A DNA stretch of 64,000 bases. It comes from Rubinisphaera italica. GTDB taxonomy: Bacteria; Planctomycetota; Planctomycetia; Planctomycetales; Planctomycetaceae. This document shows positions 26,362-35,042 of the stretch, piece by piece. Position 1 is the first letter of the stretch. Each line of letters starts with the position of its first letter. The translations under genes were made by a program, and so were the position numbers. Below the pieces are notes generated by a model that was not told the DNA's origin, ran no database searches, and saw only the letters and a list, made by a program, of their open reading frames with translations. The DNA is taken from assembly GCF_007859715.1 (NCBI RefSeq), contig NZ_SJPG01000001.1:4640001-4704000 (forward strand), given 5' to 3'.

Positions 26362-28524
26362 GTGTCAGGAAAACAAATTGTTGTTGAGAAGGAAATCGCA
26401 GGTCGTCAGCTGAAAATGACGACTGGAGAAATTGGGAAACAGGCCAGTGGCGTTGTCATGGTTCAATACGGCGAGACCAGCTTGATGGTCGCCGCTCAAA
26501 CAGGTCCCGCTCGAATGGGGATCGACTTTTTTCCACTGACTGTTGATTATCGCGAACGCTATGCCGCAGCCGGGAAGTTTCCTGGTGGTTTCATTAAACG
26601 GGAAGGTCGTCCTTCGACTCACGAAATTCTGACGGCTCGATTGACCGACCGTCCCCTTCGCCCATTGTTTCCCAAGGGATTCCGTGACGAAGTTCAAATT
26701 CAAACTGTCGTGCTCTCCAGTGATCAGGAAAATCCCTCGGATGTCCTCTCGATCAACGGAGCCAGTGCCGCTCTGTGTATTTCACCGATTCCCTTCCAGG
26801 GGCCAATCGGAGCCGTGCGGGTTGGTATGGTCGATGACAAACTGATTCTCTTCCCGACCGACGAACAGACCAAATCGGGCGATCTGGATCTGGTTGTTGC
26901 CGGTAATCGGGAATCGATTCTGATGATCGAAGGTTTCGGTCGCCAGATTCCAGAAGATGTGATGATTGATGCTCTGCTGTTCGCTCACAAAGCGATTGGC
27001 GACCTGTGCGAATTGCAGGAAGAACTGGCTGGCAAAGTCGGCGTCGAGAAGAATGAATTCACCAGCCCGGCTGAGAACCCATTCGTCTCCATCGTTCGCA
27101 AAGATGCCCTCGATGATTTGAAGAAGGCTCGACAGAATCCGAAAAAAACGGAACGCTCTGCGGCAGCCGCTGAAATCAAGCAGGAACTGATTGACAAGTA
27201 CTTCCCTGAGGGAGCCGAGGAAGATAGCGAAGGTCGCACCATCGGCGATTTCAAAGAAGCCTTCTATCAGGTTGACAAGCAGGCCTGTCGTGATTTGACC
27301 GTGAATGGTCATCGTCTCGACGGTCGTTCTCCCAATGAATTGCGGGATGTCTCCTGCCGGGTCGGTATTACTCCTCGCGTTCATGGTTCTGCCCTGTTCA
27401 CACGCGGTGAAACTCAGTCGATCGCTTCGCTGACACTCGGAACCGTTCGCGATCAACAACGGGTTGAAGACCTGTTCGGCGAGCATACCAAGCGATTCAT
27501 GCTCGATTACAACTTCCCATCGTGGTCGGTTGGCGAATGTCGTCCGATCCGAGGACCAGGACGTCGCGAAATCGGTCACGGAGCTTTGGCAGAACGATCT
27601 GTTCAATGGGTTCTGCCAGATGAATCGGTTTTCCCATACACGATTCGAATTATCTCTGATATTACCGAATCGAACGGAAGTAGCTCAATGGCTTCTGTTT
27701 GTAACGCGACTCTGGCTCTGATGGATGCCGGTGTGCCGATCAAACAGCCTGTCGCTGGTATTTCTGTCGGGATGGTTAAAGAAGGCGACAAGTACGCTCT
27801 CCTGACTGACATCATCGGCGATGAAGATCACTTCGGCGATATGGACTTCAAAATTGCCGGAACCCAAAAGGGAATCACCGGGATTCAGCTCGATCTCAAA
27901 ATTGATGGGATCAATGAAGAGATCATGCGGAAGACTTTGGAGCAGGCCCGCAAGGCTCGCCTCGAACTTCTCCGTTCGATGCTGACTGAAATTCGTCGTC
28001 CCCGCAAAGAAATTTCGATGCTGGCTCCACGAATTGAAACTGTCAAAATCGATCCTGAAAAAATTGGTCTGCTGATCGGACCTGGCGGAAAAAACATTCG
28101 TCAGCTTCAGGAAGATACCGGCACTCAAATCGATATCTCCGACGACGGAACCGTGACAATTGCTGCTTCCAAGGGAACCGGAGCGGAAGATGCCAAAGCT
28201 CGCATTGAAGCAATGACCGAAGAAGTTCGCGTTGGTCGTGTTTACAACGGAACTGTTATTGCGATCAAAGATTTCGGAGCATTCGTTGAAATCGCACCAG
28301 GCAAAGATGGACTTTGTCACATCAGTGAATTGTCGAATGGCTTCGTCAAGAATGTTGGCGACGTTGTGAAAATCGGCGATAAACTCGAAGTGAAAGTCAT
28401 CGCGGTTGACGAGCAGAATCGCGTCAAACTCTCCCGCAAAGCTCTGCTGCCCGATGCGGAAGAGGAAAAGGCGAAAGACGATGATGATTCCGAAGATGAA
28501 GAAGATCTGAGCTTCGACGACTAA
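26362..28524 (+). CDS. pnp: Polyribonucleotide nucleotidyltransferase (PNPase)
   Basis: 720 residues. A trimeric 3'-5' phosphorolytic exoribonuclease of the RNA degradosome. Two RNase PH-like domains (GETSLMVAAQTGPARMGIDF; second with FTRGETQSIASLTLG, LDYNFPSWSVGE and DIIGDEDHFGDMDFKIAGT), an intervening helical linker, then a KH domain (KIGLLIGPGGKNIRQLQEDT) and an S1 domain (GRVYNGTVIAIKDFGAFVEI) and an acidic tail (DDDDSEDEEDLSFDD). GTG start at 26362 (SGKQIVVEKEIAG) fits homologues. Preceded by ~260 bases after rpsO, where PNPase autoregulation usually acts. A strong terminator follows. Confidence 0.98.
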   Translation: MSGKQIVVEKEIAGRQLKMTTGEIGKQASGVVMVQYGETSLMVAAQTGPARMGIDFFPLTVDYRERYAAAGKFPGGFIKREGRPSTHEILTARLTDRPLRPLFPKGFRDEVQIQTVVLSSDQENPSDVLSINGASAALCISPIPFQGPIGAVRVGMVDDKLILFPTDEQTKSGDLDLVVAGNRESILMIEGFGRQIPEDVMIDALLFAHKAIGDLCELQEELAGKVGVEKNEFTSPAENPFVSIVRKDALDDLKKARQNPKKTERSAAAAEIKQELIDKYFPEGAEEDSEGRTIGDFKEAFYQVDKQACRDLTVNGHRLDGRSPNELRDVSCRVGITPRVHGSALFTRGETQSIASLTLGTVRDQQRVEDLFGEHTKRFMLDYNFPSWSVGECRPIRGPGRREIGHGALAERSVQWVLPDESVFPYTIRIISDITESNGSSSMASVCNATLALMDAGVPIKQPVAGISVGMVKEGDKYALLTDIIGDEDHFGDMDFKIAGTQKGITGIQLDLKIDGINEEIMRKTLEQARKARLELLRSMLTEIRRPRKEISMLAPRIETVKIDPEKIGLLIGPGGKNIRQLQEDTGTQIDISDDGTVTIAASKGTGAEDAKARIEAMTEEVRVGRVYNGTVIAIKDFGAFVEIAPGKDGLCHISELSNGFVKNVGDVVKIGDKLEVKVIAVDEQNRVKLSRKALLPDAEEEKAKDDDDSEDEEDLSFDD

Positions 28525-28548
28525 TCGTCAGGTTTTACAAATACAAGA

Positions 28549-28588
28549 ACGCAGCGGGAGTGCATTGTCATTCCGGCTGCGTTTTTTT
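28549..28588 (+). terminator. Intrinsic terminator of pnp
   Basis: acgcagcgggagtg / cattccggctgcgt stem with one mismatch, followed by seven T (28582-28588), 25 bases past the pnp stop. Confidence 0.85.
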
Positions 28589-28608
28589 GTGGACAGAGAT
28601 TTTTTTCC

Positions 28609-28671
28609 AAGCACAAAGCGCAAGCGAGTCCAGTTAAGCGATGACACACTCGCTTGCGCTTCGTGCTTGTA
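28609..28671. repeat. Family D inverted-repeat pair
   Basis: aagcacaaagcgcaagcgag (left arm) and ctcgcttgcgcttcgtgctt (right arm) around a ~22-base spacer; a potential ~20-bp hairpin. Further pairs at 31144-31209, 34025-34094 and 45298-45369. Confidence 0.75.
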
Positions 28672-28788
28672 TTGACCAGTTACCAGTGGCTCGTCTGGAA
28701 TAGAGTTATGCATGAGTTGGGATTTCGTCTAATCTCATGATAAACTGAGGTTCGTATTTACCGTTCGTAGAAATCCAGGTCGATCAGA

Positions 28789-29538
28789 ATGTCTGACATG
28801 ACAAACACTTCTTCTGACAATTCGACGTTGAATGATACCGAGCAGGAACTTCGGGCACGTTATCTGGAAATTGCGGAACTGGCGGGCGGGTTGGCCCACG
28901 AGATTCGCAATCCTCTTTCCACCATTTCGCTCAATCTGGGTGTTTTACGAGAAGAGTTGGATGGAGCCGACGATCCACGAGACCAGCGCATGGTTAAGCG
29001 TCTGGCAGCGATTCAAACCGAATGCGATCGGCTGGAGGATTTCCTGAACGACTTTCTGCAATTTGCTCGTGTCATGGAATTGAACTTTCAGGCTGTCGAT
29101 GTTTCAGAGTTTGTTTCGGAGTTGATCGAATTCATTAAACCGGAACTCTCACAACAAAGCATCGAAATCTCGCCGCATCTCGGGACGAATTTGCCAGCAG
29201 TTCAAATTGATGAAGCTCTTTTTCGTCGGGGCTTGCTCAACCTGACACGGAACGCTCAGCAAGCTATGCCTGATGGAGGCGTGCTCGAGTTTCAAACTTA
29301 TCTGGCAGACGATCAGGTGGTTCTGGAAATCATCGATACAGGCAAAGGCATTCCCGAGAATGTACGGGAAAAGATCTTTGACCCGTTTTTCTCGACAAAA
29401 ACTGGGGGTTCCGGCTTAGGTTTGCCGACGGTTTGTAAAATTATCGAAGCTCATCAGGGAGAAATTCAATGTGCCAGCGAAATCGATAAAGGAACCCGAT
29501 TTCGAATAACTTTGCCTGTCCTGCCTAAAAGTGATTAG
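28789..29538 (+). CDS. Soluble NtrB-like sensor histidine kinase
   Basis: 249 residues made only of the transmitter: HisKA dimerisation helix with LAGGLAHEIRNPLSTISL (phospho-His in the H box at about residue 37), then HATPase_c with N box LLNLTRNAQQAMPDGG, G1 DTGKGIPENV, F box FDPFFSTKTGGSGLGL, G2 GSGLGL. No PAS, receiver or membrane segment, so the signal must come from a partner. No response regulator follows; the next gene (3 bases away) is ApbE-like, an unusual pairing suggesting co-expression. Start ATG 28789; an in-frame Met follows at codon 4. Confidence 0.9.
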   Translation: MSDMTNTSSDNSTLNDTEQELRARYLEIAELAGGLAHEIRNPLSTISLNLGVLREELDGADDPRDQRMVKRLAAIQTECDRLEDFLNDFLQFARVMELNFQAVDVSEFVSELIEFIKPELSQQSIEISPHLGTNLPAVQIDEALFRRGLLNLTRNAQQAMPDGGVLEFQTYLADDQVVLEIIDTGKGIPENVREKIFDPFFSTKTGGSGLGLPTVCKIIEAHQGEIQCASEIDKGTRFRITLPVLPKSD

Positions 29539-29541
29539 CAA

Positions 29542-30633
29542 ATGTCCGAAGACAATCCAAACCCCGGTTCAAGCAGGCGAGACCTTTTGACAGGCAAAGC
29601 GATCCGACATTCTCTCGAACGTCGTGGTCAGGAGATCGCTGACGAACTGCTGGGGTCTCAGGAGAAATCGGCACGCGGTTCTGGAGACACAGTCCGCTTA
29701 TCGACAAAAGCGATGGCCTGTGAATTTTCGCTGATCCTCAATCCATCGGAGAATCGCCGACAAGTGATCACGGCCACTGATGCACTCGACATTATTCACG
29801 AAGTGGAAACTCAGTTGACGGTGTATCGCGAAACGAGCGACCTGCTCGCCATTAATGAAGCGGCTCGACAGGGCGGAGCAACCGTTGAAGCAGAGATTTT
29901 TAAGCTGATTGAGCTGTCGATTCAACTCGCTCAGCAGACACATGGTGCATTCACACCGACAGCTCGCGCGCTCAATCTTCTCTGGAGAACAAATCGGTCC
30001 CTGGGGAAAGTGCCTGATGCACAGGAGATTGAAGCGGCAGTCATCACGAGCGACTATCGCGATGTATTGCTTGATTCAAAGAACCATGTCATCACCTTTC
30101 AAAATGAACTGACAGGGCTTGATATGAGCGGGATCGGCAAAGGGTATGCGCTCGACCGAGTCGCTGATTTTCTACAGCAGGAGCAAGTCGAAAATTTTCT
30201 GCTGCACGGTGGACACAGCAGCATTCTGGCACGGGGCACTCACAGCACACCTTTAGGCTGGCCCGTGGGGATACGTCATCCTCAGGCACCTCATAAGCGA
30301 ATCGCGACCATCCTTTTGCAGGATCAGGCTTTCTCAGCCAGCGGAAGCGGTGTGCAATTCTTTCGGCATGAAGGAAAGCGATACGGTCATATCTTCGATC
30401 CCCGCACAGGCTGGCCGGTCGAGCATATTCTCAACGCTGTTGTTCTTGCTCCGAATGCAGCCATTGCAGATGCTCTCTCCACCGCCTTCTATGTGCTGCC
30501 TCTGGAAGAGTCGATTGCCTATTGCGAGCAGCATCCTGAAATCGCCGCTCTCATTTTTCCCAACCCTCCCGCTGGAAAACGCCTGGAACCCGTCTCGATC
30601 CACATCGACGAAAAACGACTTCACTGGCAATAA
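29542..30633 (+). CDS. ApbE-like FAD:protein FMN transferase
   Basis: 363 residues. The ApbE core is visible: MACEFSLIL, YRETSDLLAINEAA, HGAFTPTARALNLLW, GLDMSGIGKGYALDRVADFL, then LLHGGHSSILARG and the C-terminal RYGHIFDPRTGWPV. These enzymes attach FMN covalently to Thr/Ser of NqrB/NqrC or RnfG-type proteins, Mg-dependent, usually on the outer face of the inner membrane. Here the N-terminus (NPNPGSSRRDLLTGKAIRHS) has a Tat-like SRRDLL but no hydrophobic stretch behind it, so export is doubtful. LLHGGHSS stands where classical ApbE has a VNAGGD, a divergence that may alter activity. Translated right after the histidine kinase gene (3 bases between). Confidence 0.8.
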   Translation: MSEDNPNPGSSRRDLLTGKAIRHSLERRGQEIADELLGSQEKSARGSGDTVRLSTKAMACEFSLILNPSENRRQVITATDALDIIHEVETQLTVYRETSDLLAINEAARQGGATVEAEIFKLIELSIQLAQQTHGAFTPTARALNLLWRTNRSLGKVPDAQEIEAAVITSDYRDVLLDSKNHVITFQNELTGLDMSGIGKGYALDRVADFLQQEQVENFLLHGGHSSILARGTHSTPLGWPVGIRHPQAPHKRIATILLQDQAFSASGSGVQFFRHEGKRYGHIFDPRTGWPVEHILNAVVLAPNAAIADALSTAFYVLPLEESIAYCEQHPEIAALIFPNPPAGKRLEPVSIHIDEKRLHWQ

Positions 30634-30848
30634 GCGTTCCGCTTAACCGGGGCAGTCGCATGTTCGCAATAAGACTGAGACGCTGGTATTTGCTCCTGCA
30701 GGACGCTGTGAGGCATTTTGCTTCGTGCCTGGTCGATCGCAAATTTTTCGTTTGATGTGTGCCACTGCTGGCTTGCCCGGCAGTGTGAAATATGGTGTTG
30801 AATTTCAGATTTCAGAATGAGATGACATTTAGCGATGGATGAAGCAGT

Positions 30849-30950
30849 AGGGTGAGTTTAAACACACCTTTCTATGAGTGTTCATACACGAGCATAAACC
30901 ATTCACGTGAAATTGGAAAAGAGTGAAAGGTGCGTCGAGACGCACCCTAC
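30849..30950. repeat. Two family E palindromes facing each other
   Basis: gtagggtgagtttaaacaca cctttc (30849) and gaaaggtgcgtcgagacgca ccctac (30925-30950) enclose ~55 bases, giving a potential long hairpin, a composite arrangement also seen at 52074-52233. Confidence 0.55.
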
Positions 30951-31143
30951 TGCTCTTTCGAGCTTTAAATGTCACCCTCAAATCGCTACACCGCAGGCAG
31001 TTTGCCTGCTCCAAACCTCTGAACGTACACGACATTTAGCGATAGTTGAAATACTACTCGTCTGAGACGCTGGTGGTTGCTCCTGCAGGACGTTGTGAGT
31101 CATTTTTGCTTCGCCTTATGCAGGTCCTTTGCAGAGAGTAATA

Positions 31144-31209
31144 CAGACACGAAGCGTGAGCGAGTGTGTCAGAACGTAATAAACTCACTCGCTTGCGCTT
31201 CATGCTTGT
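31144..31209. repeat. Family D inverted-repeat pair
   Basis: acagacacgaagcgtgagcg agtgtgt and actcgcttgcgcttcatgct tgt; directly after the phosphatase gene stop (minus strand). Confidence 0.7.
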
Positions 31210-31220
31210 CTCTTCTGAGG

Positions 31221-32852
31221 TCAGGGGATGTTTCTTAACCAGCGAACGAGCAGTACGGTCACGTCATCTGTTGGTCGCTTACCTTCGCAGAAGCGGTTCA
31301 CATCGGCTTGCAGAAGTTCGACGAGGTCTTTGACGCTGCGTTCGTGTTCCACACTGATGAAATCGAGCAGACGTTGCAGTCCATATTGTTCTCCCGTTGG
31401 AGAAACGGCTTCGGTAATGCCATCGGTCACAACGAGTACGGTATCTCCCCGATGCAGCCTTGAAATTTTATTGACCTGCATTTTGTTTTCGTTGGTCATA
31501 CCGACTGGCAATACATTGGAATCCAGAGTTTCGATTTGTCCATCATGTCGAACGAGATAACCCTGATGTCCGGCTGCAATATATTCAAAACTACGAAGGT
31601 CTTTGTCGATTGCAGCCAGAAACATCGTGACAAATCGACGGTGTTGCGTATCGATAACGAGGGCCTGATTGAGCCGAGTCATGACTTCAACCAGATCGCC
31701 ATGCGAGTTAACGTAAGCTCTGAGATAGGCCCGCGTTTGAGCTGCCAGCAGCGAGGCTGCCAGATCGTGACCGCTGACATCACCCACAACAAATGCAAAA
31801 CGACCATCCGCCAGTCGCAGGTAATCGTAATAGTCTCCCCCGACGGCTTCAGACGCATAGGAAAAGCCAGCGGCATCGATTCCGGCAATTTCCGGATGAT
31901 CATCGGGGAGCAAACTCTGTTGGATTTCTTTAGCGGCCTCCAGTTTCGAAGCCGTTTTTTCCAGTTCCATTTCCGCCCGGTAAGCATTTTTGTAATCGAG
32001 CAAGAGCCCGATCAAGGGGGTGCCGTAGGCCAGGATCTTCAGATAATACGCATTGAAAAAGTTGGCATCGAACAACTCTCTGGATCCCAATCCGGCGACC
32101 ACGTTTAGCAGAGCTGCTGGTATGGCGCACAGTATCAGACTATGTGAAAACAGACTGGGAAATTTTTTCCAGAATCTAGGGAAAACCGTTGTTCCCAGAA
32201 ACATCCAGAACACAAATGGAATGAGTTCCCAGGGGCGGGAAATCCAGAGTTCGGGATATTGCGAATCGGGAACACTGACAATGACGGCAAAAAAATGAAT
32301 GATGACATAGGCAACCAATCCAAACAGGAAGCCAACAAGAATGAGATAGCGGGCATCGTTTTTTGTCGCTTTGCGGGCAGGAAGTTTCTTACGCACGATA
32401 AAGGGAAGCGTACCAGCGGTCAGAATAGCGACATTGAATGTGCGCGAGACCGCCCAGGTAAACGGGATGAAGTCTTGCAGATTTTTGACCGCGAACACCA
32501 GACGATCTGCTGCCAGAATATTGAACGCATCGAGCATGCCGGAAAAAAACAGAGCCGTGCCAATAATGGGAGTGGTGACATCGCGCTTGAGCCGATAATG
32601 CACGATGGACAAAATTCCCGTAAATATCGCCAGGCAAACCGAAGTCCACTCCAGTATCGTGTGATAGAACGGACCTGACATCTCGTAGTAGGTCAGGATT
32701 GCAGCAGTTGTTGACACTTCGACTCTGGATTTGGAGTTCGTCCAGCCTGCCGTGTAACTAATTCCCCAGCCGCCCAATGACATGATGGCGATGATCAGTG
32801 TCAGGATGAGAACAGTCAGAACGACAGTCTTGGGAAGTCGATTCGGTTTCAT
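31221..32852 (-). CDS. Membrane PP2C-type phosphatase (RsbU/SpoIIE-like)
   Basis: 543 residues. One N-terminal helix, an extracytoplasmic segment (~30-65) and about six further helices (~66-290) form a membrane sensor; a short coiled coil (MELEKTASKLEAAKEIQQ) links to a SpoIIE/PPM serine phosphatase domain (~310-543). Metal-binding motifs are visible: EAVGGDYYDYLRL, FVVGDVSGHDLAASLLAA, VLVVTDGITEAV and PTDDVTVLLVRW. Such proteins dephosphorylate anti-anti-sigma factors to release sigma factors; no anti-sigma partner is next to it. ATG 32852 gives a good signal-anchor start. The signal sensed is unknown. Confidence 0.9.
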   Translation of the reverse strand: MKPNRLPKTVVLTVLILTLIIAIMSLGGWGISYTAGWTNSKSRVEVSTTAAILTYYEMSGPFYHTILEWTSVCLAIFTGILSIVHYRLKRDVTTPIIGTALFFSGMLDAFNILAADRLVFAVKNLQDFIPFTWAVSRTFNVAILTAGTLPFIVRKKLPARKATKNDARYLILVGFLFGLVAYVIIHFFAVIVSVPDSQYPELWISRPWELIPFVFWMFLGTTVFPRFWKKFPSLFSHSLILCAIPAALLNVVAGLGSRELFDANFFNAYYLKILAYGTPLIGLLLDYKNAYRAEMELEKTASKLEAAKEIQQSLLPDDHPEIAGIDAAGFSYASEAVGGDYYDYLRLADGRFAFVVGDVSGHDLAASLLAAQTRAYLRAYVNSHGDLVEVMTRLNQALVIDTQHRRFVTMFLAAIDKDLRSFEYIAAGHQGYLVRHDGQIETLDSNVLPVGMTNENKMQVNKISRLHRGDTVLVVTDGITEAVSPTGEQYGLQRLLDFISVEHERSVKDLVELLQADVNRFCEGKRPTDDVTVLLVRWLRNIP

Positions 32853-33006
32853 GAAAGTTCGTCTATGCAGGTCGTCGCACGATGTTGATTTCAGGCTAGA
32901 TTACTCACCGTCACATCGTGTCATGCTGCGTCTTGAGAATATTGGAATCTGAGAGTTTTCATAGCAGATAATACAACAGCATTGAACCGATTGAAGACCT
33001 TCTCAA

Positions 33007-33984
33007 TTATTCTTCATCATTTTCAAGCGTCTCCGGGTGGGGCTTCGCTTCGGACAACCGACTCAAAACAAGTACGAATGCTGCTGCCAGAATTGCGATC
33101 ACAACGGCGGGGATGAGCTCTGTTTGCAAATCGATCTCGGCAAAATTTCGATTGGTATAAATTTTGTGTTTCAATTCTGTGATTTCGGGAGTCAGATCGT
33201 TTTGAAACGGGAACAACTTGCGGAGTGAGCCAATCATAAATCCACAAAGCATGGCCATTGTCACAGAGAAATAGTGCGTCAATAACCACTTGAGCAATTT
33301 GCTGAATGTCAGCAGGCCTGTCAGACAACCGAGTGCAAAGACCGAGATTGTGATCAAAATGCTGATACTGATTTCGCCATGCAGTAGCCCTTTGATGAGA
33401 CCCGTAATTTCGACGTACTTACCCAGAAGGAGCAGAATAAAGGCACCACTGATGCCCGGTAGTATCATCGCACAGATCGCCACGGCACCACAGAAAAAAA
33501 CATAAGCAGAGTTGTCAGGAGGCGTGTGTAAAATCGGCAATCCAACCAGCCAGAAGGCAAACAGACCTCCGGCGATTAAACAGATCCATTCGAGAAACCG
33601 CCAGCGGTCGACCATGCAGGCGACCAGCCAGGAGGAAGCCGCGATCAAGCCGTAAAATGCAGCCAGAGTGAAAGTTCGCTGCTCCAGCAGAAGAAAGTGC
33701 ATCAATCCAGCCAGGCTGATGATTCCCAGACCGATGCCAATACCAAGTGTGACTAAAAAGCGTAGGTCAAAATAGTGGGCGGCCTGCTTCCATTCTCCAT
33801 GACGGACAAAACCGAATAATGTCCCATCGACTCGACTGATAGCCCGGACGAGGCGTTCATAAATCCCCAGTATGAGTGCGACGGTTCCTCCCGACACACC
33901 GGGAATAATATCTGCTCCGCCCATGAGAAAGCCGCGTGCCACCTGGAGGAGATCCGCAGTGAAAGTTCCATCTTTTGCTGACAT
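33007..33984 (-). CDS. DUF368 family membrane protein (polyprenyl-phosphate translocase type)
   Basis: 325 residues with about 8-9 membrane helices. The N-terminal hallmark [28 protein letters not shown] and the internal repeat [17 protein letters not shown] are the DUF368 signature: inverted re-entrant PGxSG loops. DUF368 proteins (PopT) were shown to help return undecaprenyl phosphate across the inner membrane for reuse in cell-envelope synthesis; I transfer that role by family. ATG 33984. Same strand as the RsbU-like phosphatase downstream, 150 bases apart; a link is not established. Confidence 0.92.
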   Translation of the reverse strand: MSAKDGTFTADLLQVARGFLMGGADIIPGVSGGTVALILGIYERLVRAISRVDGTLFGFVRHGEWKQAAHYFDLRFLVTLGIGIGLGIISLAGLMHFLLLEQRTFTLAAFYGLIAASSWLVACMVDRWRFLEWICLIAGGLFAFWLVGLPILHTPPDNSAYVFFCGAVAICAMILPGISGAFILLLLGKYVEITGLIKGLLHGEISISILITISVFALGCLTGLLTFSKLLKWLLTHYFSVTMAMLCGFMIGSLRKLFPFQNDLTPEITELKHKIYTNRNFAEIDLQTELIPAVVIAILAAAFVLVLSRLSEAKPHPETLENDEE

Positions 33985-34024
33985 TGGTGTCTCGTTATTT
34001 ATGCAGTTTGGGTGACTCTAAAGA

Positions 34025-34094
34025 CATACACGAAGCGCGAGCGAGTGTGTCGAGATTACGATTGGTGACACACTTGCTCGCGCTTCGTGCTTGT
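34025..34094. repeat. Family D inverted-repeat pair
   Basis: atacacgaagcgcgagcgag tgtgtcg and cacttgctcgcgcttcgtgc ttgta, ~20 bp arms around a 15-base centre. Confidence 0.75.
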
Positions 34095-34130
34095 AAAATA
34101 ACTCACATCCTTGATGTGTTGCATGCCTCT

Positions 34131-34210
34131 AGACCATTTTCAAATGGTTTCTGCAGTCGCTTGGACGTAAAACACTAAGTTTGCTCCTGCCGAACGCTGC
34201 AGGTGATTTT
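34131..34210 (+). repeat. Intergenic repeat, family G
   Basis: agaccattttcaaatggttt, ctgcagtcgcttggacgtaa, gctcctgccgaacgctgcag. Same unit as 9721-9810 and inverted 2864-2945. Confidence 0.75.
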
Positions 34211-34287
34211 CCGCGATATGCCTGAGCAAATGCAGCGATTTAGGCAAATAATCGTACATGCGAAGGCACACTGCATTTAGAAATGCT

Positions 34288-34974
34288 CTAGAATGGCATC
34301 GCTGTGCCACCGGATTGCGGGACAACGACTGGTGCCGGAGCCTCGATAGTGGGAGCGTTCGCACCACCTCCTCCAGTCATCGAACGGCGGGATGCGTAGC
34401 GAATCGTAAATGAGGGGATGACAACCTGTGTGCCATCAGAAAGTTGTACCGTAGAACCGTCAAACATGTGGCCGCCGCCTCGCGAGAATGCTTTTTCCGT
34501 CATATATTGGACGTAGCCCAACCATTGACGATCAGGAGCTGACAACCCGAGAAAATTGTCTCGTTCTGGTTGAAATCCAAGAAACGTACGTGGCAACGGA
34601 GTTAAATGCATCGAGGTCAAGACAATCGCAACCGTCAAATAACCAGTCATCACTCCCACCACCCAGCGGACTCCGTCGTGGGCCAGAGGATGAACTTCGA
34701 TAAATGTAGGCATGATTCGTTCTACCCCGATACGAATTGCAAAGGCGGCCGCTATGAACAGCAGCATGTAGGCAATAAAGTCCCAGCGATTTGTCCAGGC
34801 ATATCCCAGGTTCAATGTTTTATCGAGTAAATCAGCCAGAGGCTCGAAGTAATTTATGGCGATGATGCCTGCGAAGAACGTGCTCAGAAAAACCAAAACC
34901 GCTCCCCAGGCCCCTTCCGAGGCGACACACCAGGCAACCAGCCCCAGAATAATCAGTAGTGCAATGTCAATCAT
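34288..34974 (-). CDS. CvpA-like four-helix membrane protein
   Basis: 228 residues. Four membrane helices in the first ~135 residues: MIDIALLIILGLVAWCVASE, WGAVLVFLSTFFAGIIAINY, FIAYMLLFIAAAFAIRIGV and VVGVMTGYLTVAIVL, the spacing of the CvpA (colicin V production) family. A C-terminal soluble tail rich in Gly/Ala/Pro follows. Located 68 bases after the GspE-like gene, same direction, so probably one operon. CvpA proteins are tied to envelope stress and biofilm formation; here the exact job is unknown. Confidence 0.75.
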   Translation of the reverse strand: MIDIALLIILGLVAWCVASEGAWGAVLVFLSTFFAGIIAINYFEPLADLLDKTLNLGYAWTNRWDFIAYMLLFIAAAFAIRIGVERIMPTFIEVHPLAHDGVRWVVGVMTGYLTVAIVLTSMHLTPLPRTFLGFQPERDNFLGLSAPDRQWLGYVQYMTEKAFSRGGGHMFDGSTVQLSDGTQVVIPSFTIRYASRRSMTGGGGANAPTIEAPAPVVVPQSGGTAMPF

Positions 34975-35042
34975 ATTTACTCAATCCCGATTTCTTCGTC
35001 GGTTACTATCAAACTCAATTTCGCAGGACTTTCGATCCACTT

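Larger units (their letters stand above)
30634..31220. other. Repeat-rich intergenic region
   Basis: About 590 bases between the convergent ApbE and phosphatase genes. Contains gctcctgcaggacgctgtga twice (30690, 31080; related to the family G tail), family E units at 30849-30872 and 30926-30950, and a family D pair at 31144-31209. No gene seen. Confidence 0.55.
33985..34287. other. Intergenic region with D and G repeats
   Basis: About 300 bases between the DUF368 gene and the CvpA-like gene: a full family D pair at 34025-34094 and a family G unit at 34131-34210. No gene seen; the DUF368 promoter should overlap the D pair. Confidence 0.5.

Noticed and set aside
26782..27606. A 274-codon minus-strand frame opposite pnp
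   Set aside because: Shadow of PNPase coding sequence.
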